A DNA stretch of 64,000 nt from Phocaeicola_A sp036804505 (GCA_036804505.1 DAIRSI010000012.1:39276-103275); one strand, 5' to 3'; counted from the first letter of the stretch, positions 36,093-45,642 are shown. The notes: generated by a model not told the origin, from the sequence alone. Numbers and translations: made by a program.

Positions 36093-36620
36093 TTATTGAA
36101 CATTATTTTTATGCTGACTGTCATTGTCTTTGCAATTTTCTTTTAGAAAATCAAGTAACAAGTGAAGAACTTCACAAACAGCATTGAGTACATTGCGTTC
36201 TCTTCCTTCGTCACCTTCTAGTTTTTTGGTGACAACTTTGTCTGCGTTGGCCGCAGCAATCCATATTGTACCAATGGGTACTTCCGGAGTTCCCCCACCC
36301 GGACCGGCTATGCCTGTTGTTGCAATGGCGTAGTCTGTTTTCAGTGTTTTCATCGCACCTTTTGCCATTTCTATTACGGTTTCTTCACTGACTACACCAT
36401 ATTTCTCAATGGTCTCGCGGCTCACACCGAGCATTTGTTCTTTAACTTCTACAGAATACCCTACTACGCCACCTTTATAAAATTGCGAACTTCCGGGTAT
36501 TGCAGTAATAGACGCTGCTACATTTCCTGCTGTGCAACTTTCGGCTGTTGATAGAGAGAATCCCTCTCTCCAGAGCAGATCGTTTAGTTCTCTGCTGATA
36601 AATTTGGTTTCTACTGACAT
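36093..36620 (-). CDS. CinA C-terminal domain amidase (nicotinamide-nucleotide amidase)
   Basis: A 175-residue protein consisting only of the CinA C-terminal (PncC) domain, which deamidates nicotinamide mononucleotide to recycle NAD. SAESCTAGNVAASIT with the catalytic Ser, YKGGVVGYSVEVK and GIAGPGGGTPEVPIGT are typical. The N-terminal MoCF-like half of full CinA is absent, as in E. coli PncC. It follows tsaD by seven bases. Confidence 0.88.
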   Translation of the reverse strand: MSVETKFISRELNDLLWREGFSLSTAESCTAGNVAASITAIPGSSQFYKGGVVGYSVEVKEQMLGVSRETIEKYGVVSEETVIEMAKGAMKTLKTDYAIATTGIAGPGGGTPEVPIGTIWIAAANADKVVTKKLEGDEGRERNVLNAVCEVLHLLLDFLKENCKDNDSQHKNNVQ

Positions 36621-36627
36621 AGGTTTA

Positions 36628-37656
36628 CTATTTATTAAATGTCACCCGAGAATATGCCGGGAGATCAATGGTACAAAAATCTTTATCTAAATATTTATAA
36701 TATCCTGTAATGGTAATCATGGCCGCATTGTCGGTTGTAAAGCTGAATTTAGGAATGAAAATCTTCCATCCGTACTTTGCGGCATGTTCACGAAAAGCGT
36801 TCCTTAACCCGTTATTGGCACTCACTCCACCGGCTACAGCTATTTCATTTATTTTCAAATCTTTTGCAGCCTTCCGTAATTTTGTCATCAGAATGTCTAC
36901 AATGGTTGCCTCCAGACTGGCGGCCAAATCTTCTTTGTGGTGTTCAATGAAATCAGGATCATCTTTTATCCAATCGCGCAGAGAATAAAGGAATGAGGTC
37001 TTTAATCCACTGAAGCTGAAATCATAATTAGGTATATGTGGTTTGGCAAAGGTATATGCTTGGGGGTTTCCTTGGCGGGCGAGTTTGTCGATGATTGGTC
37101 CGCCGGGATAACCTAAGCCCATGACTTTCGAACACTTGTCTATTGCTTCCCCTGCGGCATCGTCGATCGTCTGTCCGATGACTTCCATTTCATTGTAGGA
37201 TTTTACTATGACTATTTGGGAGTTTCCTCCGCTTACCAAAAGACAAAGAAATGGAAACTGGGGAGGATTGAATTCAACGTTGGGTTCTTTGATGAAATGG
37301 GCAAGAATATGTCCTTGAAGATGGTTTACGTCAATAAGCGGAATGTTCAGGGAACGGGCAAATCCTTTTGCAAAAGAAACTCCCACCAACAGGGATCCCA
37401 TCAGACCTGGTCCTCTGGTAAAAGCAATGGCGCTGAGTTGTTCCTTTGTCACTCCGGCACGCTTCAGTGCTTCGTGAACCACAGGCACGATATTTTGCTG
37501 ATGCGCTCTTGATGCCAATTCAGGAACCACTCCTCCGTATGCTTCATGTACAGCTTGGCTAGCTACTACATTGCTGAGTAACTCACCATTTTTGATTACT
37601 GCTGCAGAGGTATCATCGCACGATGATTCAACTCCTAATATGATTACGTCTTCCAT
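36628..37656 (-). CDS. tsaD: tRNA N6-adenosine threonylcarbamoyltransferase
   Basis: A 342-residue ASKHA-fold enzyme that transfers the threonylcarbamoyl group to A37 of ANN-reading tRNAs. GVESSCDDTSAAV at the start, the iron-binding VNHLQGHILAH, and LVSGGNSQIV plus AVAGGVSANNGLR for nucleotide binding. It lies between map and cinA in one unit. Confidence 0.94.
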   Translation of the reverse strand: MEDVIILGVESSCDDTSAAVIKNGELLSNVVASQAVHEAYGGVVPELASRAHQQNIVPVVHEALKRAGVTKEQLSAIAFTRGPGLMGSLLVGVSFAKGFARSLNIPLIDVNHLQGHILAHFIKEPNVEFNPPQFPFLCLLVSGGNSQIVIVKSYNEMEVIGQTIDDAAGEAIDKCSKVMGLGYPGGPIIDKLARQGNPQAYTFAKPHIPNYDFSFSGLKTSFLYSLRDWIKDDPDFIEHHKEDLAASLEATIVDILMTKLRKAAKDLKINEIAVAGGVSANNGLRNAFREHAAKYGWKIFIPKFSFTTDNAAMITITGYYKYLDKDFCTIDLPAYSRVTFNK

Positions 37657-37670
37657 GTGTGTTCTTTAAA

Positions 37671-38528
37671 TTAATGAGTCAAAATTTCCAGACCCTCTTC
37701 TGTCATTACAAAGGTATGCTCCCATTGTGCAGAGGGCTTCTCGTCTTCCGTGACAACAGTCCAACCGTCTTCTTCATCAATGAATACTTGCCAGGTTCCC
37801 ATATTAATCATTGGTTCAATGGTAAAAACCATTCCCGGAACCAGAAGCATTCCCGTTCCAGGCTTCCCGAAGTGTTCTACATCCGGTTCTTCATGGAACT
37901 CCAGCCCTACTCCGTGTCCGCATAAATCCCGGACGACAGAAAACCCATTGGCTTTGGCATGTTTTTCTATGGCATGACCGATGTCACCGACAAAACCGAA
38001 TGGTTTGGCTGCTTTCATGCCAATTTCCAGGCATTCTTTGGCAACTTCCACGAGACGTTTTTTCTTGGGTGTGGTATTCCCGATAATAAACATACGGGAG
38101 GCATCAGAGTAGTATCCGTTCAATATTGTTGATACGTCAACATTAATGATATCTCCTTCTTCCAAAACCTCGAGTTCATTAGGGATACCATGACAAACGA
38201 CCTCGTTGATGCTTGTACATACACTTTTGGGAAATCCTTCGTAGTTCAGCGGTGCGGGTATAGCTCCATGTTCGGTGGTATAATCGTATACGAGCTTGTC
38301 TATTTCGGCAGTATTCATGCCCTCATGTATTTCGTTTTCTACCAAATCGAGGACCCCGGTATTGATCATACCGCTACGACGGATCCCCTCGATTTGTTCG
38401 GGTGTTTTAATTAGGCTTTGGCTCGGAACGAGTTTTCCTCTTTCTTGCCAGTAAAGAACTTTCTTGTCAAGTTCCGTTAATTCTTGCCCATTGGGAATTA
38501 TCCAGTTATTTTTTTTCCTTCCAAACAT
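37671..38528 (-). CDS. map: Methionine aminopeptidase type I
   Basis: A 285-residue MetAP that removes initiator methionine. Metal ligands are in NVDVSTILNGYYSDASRMF, CGHGVGLEFHEEP and MVFTIEPMI. An N-terminal extension of about 40 residues precedes the catalytic core. ATG at 38528 chosen as it begins MFGRKKNNWIIPNG; a longer frame covers the promoter. First gene of the map-tsaD-cinA unit. Confidence 0.93.
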   Translation of the reverse strand: MFGRKKNNWIIPNGQELTELDKKVLYWQERGKLVPSQSLIKTPEQIEGIRRSGMINTGVLDLVENEIHEGMNTAEIDKLVYDYTTEHGAIPAPLNYEGFPKSVCTSINEVVCHGIPNELEVLEEGDIINVDVSTILNGYYSDASRMFIIGNTTPKKKRLVEVAKECLEIGMKAAKPFGFVGDIGHAIEKHAKANGFSVVRDLCGHGVGLEFHEEPDVEHFGKPGTGMLLVPGMVFTIEPMINMGTWQVFIDEEDGWTVVTEDEKPSAQWEHTFVMTEEGLEILTH

Positions 38529-38552
38529 TGTATAATGATTTGTATAGGCTTG

Positions 38553-38560
38553 CAAATTTA
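38553..38560 (-). promoter_or_regulatory. Promoter -7 box of map-tsaD-cinA
   Basis: On the minus strand TAAATTTG fits TAnnTTTG, 24 bases upstream of map. Confidence 0.6.
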
Positions 38561-38752
38561 TATCTTTTATTAGAACTATCCTAACTTTTATTTAAAAAAA
38601 TTGTTGTACTTGAAACCAAAAATGCTTTATTATTGTTAATAGTACGATGAAATCTAATAGTTTAAAACATAATTGTACAAAAAGAAACTAATAAAAAATT
38701 TAATAAGTTGTTTGTGAAAGTATATTCATGTGGAAAAATTTATACATTTGCA

Positions 38753-38760
38753 AAAACATT
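38753..38760 (+). promoter_or_regulatory. Promoter -7 box of lactonase-like gene
   Basis: TACATTTG fits TAnnTTTG and ends 15 bases before the ATG at 38776. Confidence 0.55.
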
Positions 38761-38775
38761 AATTATAAAACTATT

Positions 38776-39879
38776 ATGAAAAATCTCTTCTTAGCAATCG
38801 GAACAATTGCTTTATTATGTTCCTTCCAGAATCCCGGAAATGACAATCTTCACATGTTTGTCGGGACTAGTACGAACGGTGCTGGAAATGGAATCTATTC
38901 ATACCGTTTCAATCAGGAAACGGGAGTTACTACTCCGTTGAGTGTGTTGTCCATCGGTAATCCTTCTTTTTTTGTGCTTTCGGCTGATAAAAAGCATATC
39001 TATTCTGTGAGTGAATATGCAGATGGAAAAGCAAGTGTAAATTCCATCAGTTTGGATTTGGCAAAAGGCAAAATGTCGATTGTGAATTCAGTTCCTGCCG
39101 AGGGCAAGGATCCTTGCAGCATTGCTTCTGACGGAAAAACCGTTTATACAGCGAATTATAGCAGCGGAAGTGTTGTTACATTTCCAATCAATCCTGACGG
39201 TTCTGTAGGAAAAGCTTCCAGAGTGTTACAGTTTCATGGCACTGGAGCCGATAAGGAACGCCAGGCAATGTCTCATCTTCATTGTGTCAAATTTACCCCA
39301 GATGGAAAGTATCTGTTCTGTGATGACTTGGGTGGTGATTGCATTTATAAGTTCCAGATAAAGTCAAATGATGGAAAAAATATTTTCAAGGTTGGCACTC
39401 CTTCTTCTTTTAAGGTTGCAGCTGGTTCGGGTCCTCGTCATCTCACCTTCTCTCCAAATGGAAAGCAGGCTTATCTGATGAATGAATTGTCCGGTACAGT
39501 CATTGCATTTGACTACAGCAATGGCATTTTGAAAGAAAAACAGACGGTTGCAGCCGATACGGTTCAGGCACATGGCAGTGCGGATATACATTTGAGTCCG
39601 GACGGAAAATTCCTGTATGCCAGCAATCGCTTGAAGGCCGACGGTGTGGCTATTTTCAAGGTTGATGCAAGTGGCCTTCTTACTAAAGTAGGTTATCAGC
39701 TTACGGGTATTCATCCACGTAATTTCAATATTACTCCTAACGGTAAATACGTGCTGGTTGCTTGTCGTGACAGTAATGTCGTTCAGGTCTACGAGCGCAA
39801 TCCGCAAACCGGTCTGCTCACCGATACCCATCGGGATATAAAAATCAGCAAGCCTGTCTGCATCCAGTTTGCCAAATAG
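38776..39879 (+). CDS. Lactonase-family beta-propeller protein
   Basis: A 367-residue exported protein with a signal sequence (MKNLFLAIGTIALLCSF) and the seven-bladed 6-phosphogluconolactonase/YbhE-like propeller (PF10282 type), with repeated blades such as HLTFSPNGKQAYLMNE, DIHLSPDGKFLYASN and NFNITPNGKYVLVACR. Cytoplasmic Pgl hydrolyses 6-phosphogluconolactone; an exported version probably acts on another lactone or only binds ligands. ATG at 38776 preferred over 38728 for the signal peptide and promoter. Confidence 0.85.
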   Translation: MKNLFLAIGTIALLCSFQNPGNDNLHMFVGTSTNGAGNGIYSYRFNQETGVTTPLSVLSIGNPSFFVLSADKKHIYSVSEYADGKASVNSISLDLAKGKMSIVNSVPAEGKDPCSIASDGKTVYTANYSSGSVVTFPINPDGSVGKASRVLQFHGTGADKERQAMSHLHCVKFTPDGKYLFCDDLGGDCIYKFQIKSNDGKNIFKVGTPSSFKVAAGSGPRHLTFSPNGKQAYLMNELSGTVIAFDYSNGILKEKQTVAADTVQAHGSADIHLSPDGKFLYASNRLKADGVAIFKVDASGLLTKVGYQLTGIHPRNFNITPNGKYVLVACRDSNVVQVYERNPQTGLLTDTHRDIKISKPVCIQFAK

Positions 39880-39948
39880 ATCTATTAGAGGATACGATTG
39901 AATTTATACATTTATATCCATTTCTTGTGAATAAATAAAAATTTATTC

Positions 39949-39956
39949 TATCTTTG
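39949..39956 (+). promoter_or_regulatory. Promoter -7 box of porin gene
   Basis: TATCTTTG, with TTG (39925-39927) 21 bases upstream. It ends 36 bases before the ATG. Confidence 0.6.
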
Positions 39957-39992
39957 CGGTGAAAATATCGTTAATTAAGAATAAATATACGT

Positions 39993-41141
39993 ATGAAATT
40001 CAATCGTATCCTTGTAACAATCCTTTTTGCTGGATTTTTTGTTACATCCTTATTTGCAGAGAATTGTTTCGATTCCGATAGTACGGAAGCCGAAAAGACT
40101 TTACCCGTTAAGATTACCACGACGAACATTTCAGAGGAAAAGATAAAAGCCGTGCGTGCAGTTGATGGCGAACAACCTGTCCACCCTGTCAATATCAATA
40201 TAGGTTTAAGCAAGCTTACCTTGTTCGGTTATGCCCAGACGGGATATACGTATACCGATATAGGTGGTCAGAAAACCAATGCATTGGATATCACTCGAAT
40301 CATTTTGATGGCCAATGCCGAACTGACTCCCAAAATCAGTTTCTTTATCATGTATGATGCAGTGAAAAGTCAGCTGCATGAATATTATGCCCAATATGCC
40401 TTCTCTCCTGCTTTGAAGTTGCGCATAGGCCAATACAAACAGCCGTTCACATTGGAAAGCGTTATGTCTCCCACTATTTTGAATAATATAGGTTATGATG
40501 CTTCTGTTCTCTATATGGCAGGTATTGCTACAGATCCCTGTGCCGGTAACCATGTGGGACGTGATGCCGGTATCATGCTCACGGGTGAGGCCGTGAAATA
40601 CAAAGACTGGAATTTGTTTAACTACAGTCTTGGTGTTTTCAATGGTCCGGGTATGAATCAGAAAGAAAACAATAATCAGAAAGATGTTATAGGAATGTTC
40701 AATGTAACTCCATTGAAAGGGGTTATGCTTTCCACTTCTTTTCTTTTGGGAACTGGACATGCCGAAACCGACAATGAATTCGGAGCTTTTAAGGCCGGTG
40801 ACAATTACAAGCGTCAGCGTTGGGCTTGCGGTACCGAAATAAAAACGAAGCCTGCCTATTTGCGTAGTGAATTTATGATAGGCAATGACGGTGGCATTCA
40901 TAGTACGGGTTACTATGCTGATGCAGAACTGCACGTTGCCAAGAAATTTGATATAGTAGCCGATTATGACTATCTTAAAAAGGATAATGATTTGGATACC
41001 AGCGTGCAACACAATTATATGATAGGTGCTCAATACTGGATTTATAAGAGCTGCAGAATTCTTTCACAGTTCGTCTATAAAAATCCGAAAGTAGGAGAAA
41101 ACTCAAAGATGTGGGTTACTCAGTTCCAGATTCGTTTCTAA
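39993..41141 (+). CDS. OprO/OprP-like outer-membrane porin
   Basis: A 382-residue protein with a signal peptide (ending SLFA) and about sixteen alternating amphipathic strands, closing in a terminal phenylalanine (TQFQIRF) as outer-membrane barrels do. It matches the phosphate-selective porin O/P family (LRIGQYKQPFTLE is a family block). Phosphate selectivity is not proven; no pho or pst genes are near. Confidence 0.8.
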   Translation: MKFNRILVTILFAGFFVTSLFAENCFDSDSTEAEKTLPVKITTTNISEEKIKAVRAVDGEQPVHPVNINIGLSKLTLFGYAQTGYTYTDIGGQKTNALDITRIILMANAELTPKISFFIMYDAVKSQLHEYYAQYAFSPALKLRIGQYKQPFTLESVMSPTILNNIGYDASVLYMAGIATDPCAGNHVGRDAGIMLTGEAVKYKDWNLFNYSLGVFNGPGMNQKENNNQKDVIGMFNVTPLKGVMLSTSFLLGTGHAETDNEFGAFKAGDNYKRQRWACGTEIKTKPAYLRSEFMIGNDGGIHSTGYYADAELHVAKKFDIVADYDYLKKDNDLDTSVQHNYMIGAQYWIYKSCRILSQFVYKNPKVGENSKMWVTQFQIRF

Positions 41142-41152
41142 TCTCTTCCATT

Positions 41153-41220
41153 ATAGAAAGTTTGCCTTGTGTACCCCCTACACCACAAATCTCTAAATAC
41201 AAGCGGTTTGTGGTGTAGGG
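41153..41220. repeat. Hairpin element related to the 77-230 repeat
   Basis: A perfect 14-bp stem, CCCTACACCACAAA (41176-41189) with TTTGTGGTGTAGGG (41207-41220). The bases before it share most positions with the left arm of the element at 77-110, including GTTTGCC and TACACC. It lies just after the porin gene and could block exonucleases; there is no T-run. Confidence 0.55.
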
Positions 41221-41296
41221 ATGAAATTGTAAAAACAAACGAGGAAAGCATCTTTAAATGCTTGGAAAAGTATTCATGAATGCCTTAAAATCCGTC

Positions 41297-41384
41297 GTCT
41301 CACCTGTGTGGTGCGTGCGTCTCACAGCCGTGGTACGCACGTATCACACAGGTGAGACGCATGTATCACGGACGTGGGACGATA
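41297..41384. repeat. Four tandem 22-bp dyad-symmetric repeats
   Basis: Four contiguous units start at 41297, 41319, 41341 and 41363. Positions 1-2 (GT), 4-7 (TCAC), 12-14 (GTG) and 18-19 (CG) are identical in all four. Most units approximate the dyad CGTMTCAC-N4-GTGRKACG. Units 1 and 3 also make a 15-bp inverted repeat (41296-41310 with 41345-41359). It resembles an operator array or a structured extragenic repeat. Confidence 0.7.
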
Positions 41385-41515
41385 CTTTTTCAGGAATCCA
41401 GAGATGCTTTTCTTATGGAATAAGGGAAAATACTTCTTAAAGTAAGGATAAAAACAATCGGAATTGTCAGATCGGAAGGATGAATTTGGGGGCAAGGAAC
41501 CAACTGTATGGACAT

Positions 41516-41542
41516 AAAAAAAACCAATGCAAAATGCATCGG
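41516..41542 (-). terminator. Intrinsic terminator of tRNA operon
   Basis: On the minus strand CCGATGCA pairs with TGCATTGG (one G-T) around TTT, followed by eight T. It lies nine bases after the last tRNA. Confidence 0.85.
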
Positions 41543-41551
41543 CTTGTGATG

Positions 41552-41624
<73 letters not shown>

Positions 41625-41632
41625 AAAAAAAC

Positions 41633-41717
41633 TGGTGAAGAGAAGGAGACTCGAACTCCCACGGGCTACGCCCACTACCCCCTCAAAGTAGCGCGTCTAC
41701 CATTCCGCCACCTCTCC
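41633..41717 (-). tRNA. tRNA-Leu(GAG)
   Basis: A class II tRNA of 82 bases plus an encoded CCA (41633-41635). The anticodon stem CTACT/GGTAG has loop TTGAGGG with anticodon GAG; discriminator A. Acceptor GGAGAGG pairs with TCTCTTC through two G-T pairs. It is the only tRNA in the window with genomic CCA. Confidence 0.92.
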
Positions 41718-41746
41718 AACAATTGCTTTTCGATTTTAAGTTTTCG

Positions 41747-41828
41747 TGCCCAGAACAAGACTCGAACTTGCACGTCTTTTGAACACCCGCACCTGAAACG
41801 AGCGCGTCTACCATTCCGCCACCTGGGC
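41747..41828 (-). tRNA. tRNA-Leu(CAG)
   Basis: An 82-base class II tRNA: acceptor GCCCAGG with TCTGGGC, anticodon loop TTCAGGT with anticodon CAG, long variable arm, discriminator A. No encoded CCA. Confidence 0.93.
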
Positions 41829-41876
41829 ATGACAACAGTTTTGCAACTGCAAACTTATAAATCTTATAACAATTTG

Positions 41877-41949
<73 letters not shown>

Positions 41950-42002
41950 AATTCAAAGAACTATCTGTAACAAACTTCATTATGTTTTTCCGTTTGCGAG
42001 CG

Positions 42003-42033
42003 CAAAGGTAGTGTATTTCTTTGAATTTCCAAA
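42003..42033 (-). promoter_or_regulatory. Promoter of Gly-Leu-Leu-Gly tRNA operon
   Basis: On the minus strand -33 TTTG (42030-42033), 19 bases, -7 TACCTTTG (42003-42010). This is the best match to the Bacteroidota promoter in the window. Confidence 0.8.
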
Positions 42034-42052
42034 CGATTCGAATAAAAAAATA

Positions 42053-43216
42053 TCAACACATTCGATTTTTATAGTCTTCATAATTGAAATCACGATATAT
42101 TTCCAGTTCGTCATTTGTATGCCAAATAGCTATGGATGGGTGTTGTATTCCATTGAACATGTTGGTCTTGACCACCGTATAATGTATCATGTCTTCGAAG
42201 ACAATCCTCTCTCCTGTTTTCAGCTCATGATCGAATTTCCAGCTTCCCATATAGTCACCGCTTAAGCATGAATTACCTCCAAGACGGTAGATGTGTTCGC
42301 TGGCATCAGCACTTTTTACTGCTTCCGGAGGCAGACTTTCGGCTCCCTGTACCCTCGGTTGGTACGGCATTTCCAGGCAGTCAGGCATGTGGCAGGTAAA
42401 ACTTACATTCAGAATGGCGGTGCTTATTCCTTTATTTTCCACGATGTCGACAACGGAGGCTACCAACACGCCTGTTTCCCAGGCAAAGGCAGATCCTGGC
42501 TCCAGAATTATCCGAAGGTTGGGGTAACGCGTTTTTAGTTCGGCAAGGAGGCTTATAAGAAGTTCCACATTATAATCTTTGCGGGTCATCAGATGTCCGC
42601 CACCCAGATTCAGCCACTTTAATTGGGGCAGCCATTTGCCGAACTTGGCTTCTATGTGCTCGAGCGTTCTCTGTAATTCCTCTGCACTGCTTTCACAATG
42701 GCAGTGGCAATGAAAGCCTTCAATGCCTTGAGGCAGTTGTTCGGGAATGTCATCGGCCATAATGCCGAAACGGGAACCGGGTGCACAGGGATTGTACAGT
42801 TCGGTTTTGATTTCAGAATATTCCGGATTGATGCGGATTCCGCAACTGACTCCTTTGCCGGACTTCTGCACGACTGGATAGAACCGGTTGAATTGAGTCC
42901 ACGAGTTGAAGGTAATGTGGCTGCTGCAGTCCATGATACTTTGAAATTCCGAATCGGTATAGGCGGGAGAATATGTGTGGGCCTTGCTTCCGAATTCCAG
43001 GAATGCCAGACTGGCTTCGTAGAGTGAACTTGCGGTGGTGTGCCGGATGTATTCACGGAATATGGGGAATGCTTTCCACATGGCAAAAGCTTTGAAGGCC
43101 AATATGATTTCTGCTCCAGAGCGATCGGCTACACTTTTTATCAGATCCAGGTTTTGGCGAAGTAATGATTCGTCAATTACATAACATGGTGATGGAACTC
43201 TTTTTATGTCAATCAT
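42053..43216 (-). CDS. nspC: Carboxynorspermidine decarboxylase
   Basis: A 387-residue PLP enzyme of the alanine-racemase-fold decarboxylases. The N-terminus RVPSPCYVIDESLL and AFKAFAMW with the PLP lysine, LGGGHLMTR, ILEPGSAFAW for phosphate, and GNSCLSGDY with the active-site cysteine match NspC. It makes spermidine or norspermidine from the carboxy form. The partner dehydrogenase is not in the window. It follows pcrA by 11 bases. Confidence 0.88.
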   Translation of the reverse strand: MIDIKRVPSPCYVIDESLLRQNLDLIKSVADRSGAEIILAFKAFAMWKAFPIFREYIRHTTASSLYEASLAFLEFGSKAHTYSPAYTDSEFQSIMDCSSHITFNSWTQFNRFYPVVQKSGKGVSCGIRINPEYSEIKTELYNPCAPGSRFGIMADDIPEQLPQGIEGFHCHCHCESSAEELQRTLEHIEAKFGKWLPQLKWLNLGGGHLMTRKDYNVELLISLLAELKTRYPNLRIILEPGSAFAWETGVLVASVVDIVENKGISTAILNVSFTCHMPDCLEMPYQPRVQGAESLPPEAVKSADASEHIYRLGGNSCLSGDYMGSWKFDHELKTGERIVFEDMIHYTVVKTNMFNGIQHPSIAIWHTNDELEIYRDFNYEDYKNRMC

Positions 43217-43227
43217 TTTATTATTTA

Positions 43228-45615
43228 TTATTCTATTATTTTAAATCTTGCAAATTTAAGCAACAGTTGCTTGACACCCGAATTCTGAAATTGTACGGTT
43301 GCCTTGCAATTGTCTCCTACTCCCTCCACCTTTGTGATTTCACCTCTGCCAAAGCGCTCGTGTTCTATCAATTGGCCCACTTTAATATTGGCGGCTTCCG
43401 GAGAGCTGTTCACAGATGGTCTTTGCAAAATGGAATTTACTCTTTTCAATGTCCTGTTCACAAGGGGTCTGGTTGGTTGCGCCTGTTGTGGGGATTCCTT
43501 CTGAGGGCGTTCCCAATTCCGCATGGGCCTTGGTCTTTCTTCTTCCAGATGTTCACGGTATGAATAGGAACGTTTGTCTGTATAGGGTTCGTCTCTATCA
43601 TCGTCAAACAAATCCGACTTCTGTCTTGTCGCAAAGGAATTTCCTTTGGGCAATTCGAGAAAATGAGTATCGATATCATTTAGAAACCGGCTTGGATTGC
43701 TGAATTCCATCTTTCCGTAGCGATAACGGCTGCGGGCAAAACTGAGGAAGCAATGCTCTTCGGCCCGGGTGATGGCTACATAGAACAGACGCCGTTCCTC
43801 TTCGAGTTGACGCATGGAATCATAGGCCATGGGGCTTGGAAATAGGTTTTCTTCGAGTCCTACTACAAATACGGTCTTGAATTCCAACCCTTTGGCAGAA
43901 TGAATCGTCATCAGTGTTATTTTTTCTCCATCTTCATTTTTCTTGTCATCTTGGTCTGTGAGCAAAGATATTTCCGACAGATAGTCGGAGAGTTTGGTGT
44001 GTTGTTCGTCTCCTTCTTCCCGACGGCTGCTGCAAAAGTCACTCATACCGTTCAGCAGTTCTTCAATATTCTCTTGTCTGCTGAGGCTTTCGGGTGTTCG
44101 GTCCTGATAAATATCGTTCATGATTCCAGACTGTTTCACGAGCTCCTGTCCTATCTCGAATGCGTCCTTTTCAGGGGCTTCTTTTATGAACTGCGCCATC
44201 AGGTCATGGAATCTCTGCAGCTTTTCTTTTGTTCCTTTGTTGATGGATAGACCGTTAGCATCTGGATTGCAGATGACATTCCACAAACTGATGTGGTTGT
44301 TTGTGGCAGCTTCTATGATTTTTCCGATGGTAGTATCCCCTATTCCACGAGCCGGATAGTTGACGATGCGCTTGAACGCTTCTTCATCATTGGGATTCAC
44401 GGCCAATCGGAAATAGGAAATCACATCTTTTATTTCTTTTCTTTGATAAAAAGACAAGCCGCCGTAGATGCAATACGGTAACGTACGCTTGCGGAGGGCT
44501 TCCTCGAAAATGCGGCTTTGGGCATTCGTCCTGTACAATATGGCAAAGTCATTGAATGTGTAATCATGTTCGCGATGGAGCTCCACAATCTTGTTGGCTA
44601 CTATATCACCCTCTTCCACATCGGAATAGGCATTAAAGACTCCTAGAGGTTCTCCCTTTTCCTTTTCGCTATATACATCCTTCTTTATTTGCCGGCTATT
44701 CTTGTCAATAAGACTATTGGCTGCATTGACTATGGTTTGTGTGGAACGATAGTTTTGTTCCAGTTTAAAGAGCCTTGCATTTTTATATTGCCGGGTAAAG
44801 TTCAGGATGTTGTCAATGTTTGCGCCGCGAAAGGAATATATGCTTTGTGCGTCATCTCCTACGACGCACACTTTTTGATTATCTTTTGTAAGCTGCCAGA
44901 TGATGCAGTGCTGCGCGTAGTTTGTGTCCTGGTACTCGTCAACAAGTACGTAATTGAACATGTCACTGTATTTTCTGCATATGTCCGGATTCTTTTCAAA
45001 CAGCAGATAGGTATAGAAAAGCAGATCATCAAAATCCAATGCATCAGCTTGTTTGCATCTTTCCCAATAGAATTTGTAGATATCCTTTGTTGCAGGTATT
45101 TTAGCGTTCAGGTCTGCTTGAATGATTTCTCCGTTTGCTGCATATGAATCCGGGGATATCAGTCTGTTCTTTGCTTGCGAAATCCTGTTCTGTATAGCCG
45201 ATGGCTTGTATACCTTCTCATCCAATCCCATTTCTTTTACAATAGATTTGACAAGGTTTTTGGAATCGCTGGCATCATAAATCGTGAAACGAGGACTAAA
45301 CCCTATGGCATCGGCTTCTATGCGCAGTATCCTTGAAAAGATGGAATGGAAAGTCCCCATCCATAATCCGCGAGTCTGGTCGGGACCTATTTTATTGGAT
45401 ATGCGGTTTTTCATCTCCCGGGCAGCCTTGTTTGTGAAAGTGAGTGCAAGGATGGACCACGGAGCATATCCTTTTTCGAGCAAGTAGGCTATTTTGTAGG
45501 TAAGCACTCTTGTCTTACCCGAACCTGCTCCTGCGATGACCAGTGATGGTCCCTCATCAAAGGTTACAGCATCATATTGGCTTTTATTCAGTTCAATTTT
45601 ATAATTAATCGGCAT
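43228..45615 (-). CDS. ATP-dependent DNA helicase PcrA/UvrD type
   Basis: A 795-residue SF1A helicase. Q-motif region LNKSQYDAV, Walker A AGAGSGKT, motif Ia FTNKAAREM, DEYQDTNY (motif II), QNYRSTQTI (IV), TIHSAKGLEF (V) and VAITRAEEHC (VI) are all present. The C-terminal tail (about 700-795) is disordered and then forms a small Tudor-like end with VGQLIEHERFGRGEITKVEG, as in PcrA. It acts in repair and removal of RecA or stalled RNA polymerase. ATG at 45615 chosen. Confidence 0.92.
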   Translation of the reverse strand: MPINYKIELNKSQYDAVTFDEGPSLVIAGAGSGKTRVLTYKIAYLLEKGYAPWSILALTFTNKAAREMKNRISNKIGPDQTRGLWMGTFHSIFSRILRIEADAIGFSPRFTIYDASDSKNLVKSIVKEMGLDEKVYKPSAIQNRISQAKNRLISPDSYAANGEIIQADLNAKIPATKDIYKFYWERCKQADALDFDDLLFYTYLLFEKNPDICRKYSDMFNYVLVDEYQDTNYAQHCIIWQLTKDNQKVCVVGDDAQSIYSFRGANIDNILNFTRQYKNARLFKLEQNYRSTQTIVNAANSLIDKNSRQIKKDVYSEKEKGEPLGVFNAYSDVEEGDIVANKIVELHREHDYTFNDFAILYRTNAQSRIFEEALRKRTLPYCIYGGLSFYQRKEIKDVISYFRLAVNPNDEEAFKRIVNYPARGIGDTTIGKIIEAATNNHISLWNVICNPDANGLSINKGTKEKLQRFHDLMAQFIKEAPEKDAFEIGQELVKQSGIMNDIYQDRTPESLSRQENIEELLNGMSDFCSSRREEGDEQHTKLSDYLSEISLLTDQDDKKNEDGEKITLMTIHSAKGLEFKTVFVVGLEENLFPSPMAYDSMRQLEEERRLFYVAITRAEEHCFLSFARSRYRYGKMEFSNPSRFLNDIDTHFLELPKGNSFATRQKSDLFDDDRDEPYTDKRSYSYREHLEEERPRPMRNWERPQKESPQQAQPTRPLVNRTLKRVNSILQRPSVNSSPEAANIKVGQLIEHERFGRGEITKVEGVGDNCKATVQFQNSGVKQLLLKFARFKIIE

Positions 45616-45634
45616 TATTCTTTCTTTTGGTGGC

Positions 45635-45642
45635 AAATTTAC
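45635..45642 (-). promoter_or_regulatory. Promoter -7 box of pcrA-nspC
   Basis: On the minus strand TAAATTTG fits TAnnTTTG, about 20 bases before the ATG. Confidence 0.55.

Larger units (their letters stand above)
41142..41551. other. 410-bp intergenic region between porin and tRNA operon
   Basis: No gene is seen. It contains the 14-bp hairpin (41176-41220), the 4 x 22-bp dyad array (41297-41384) and, at the end, the terminator of the tRNA operon. Nothing else stands out between 41385 and 41515. Confidence 0.5.

Noticed and set aside
41176..41220. Hairpin as intrinsic terminator of the porin gene
   Set aside because: No T-run follows the stem; kept as a repeat.
41297..41384. CRISPR array
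   Set aside because: The four units are directly adjacent, without spacers, and no cas genes are present.
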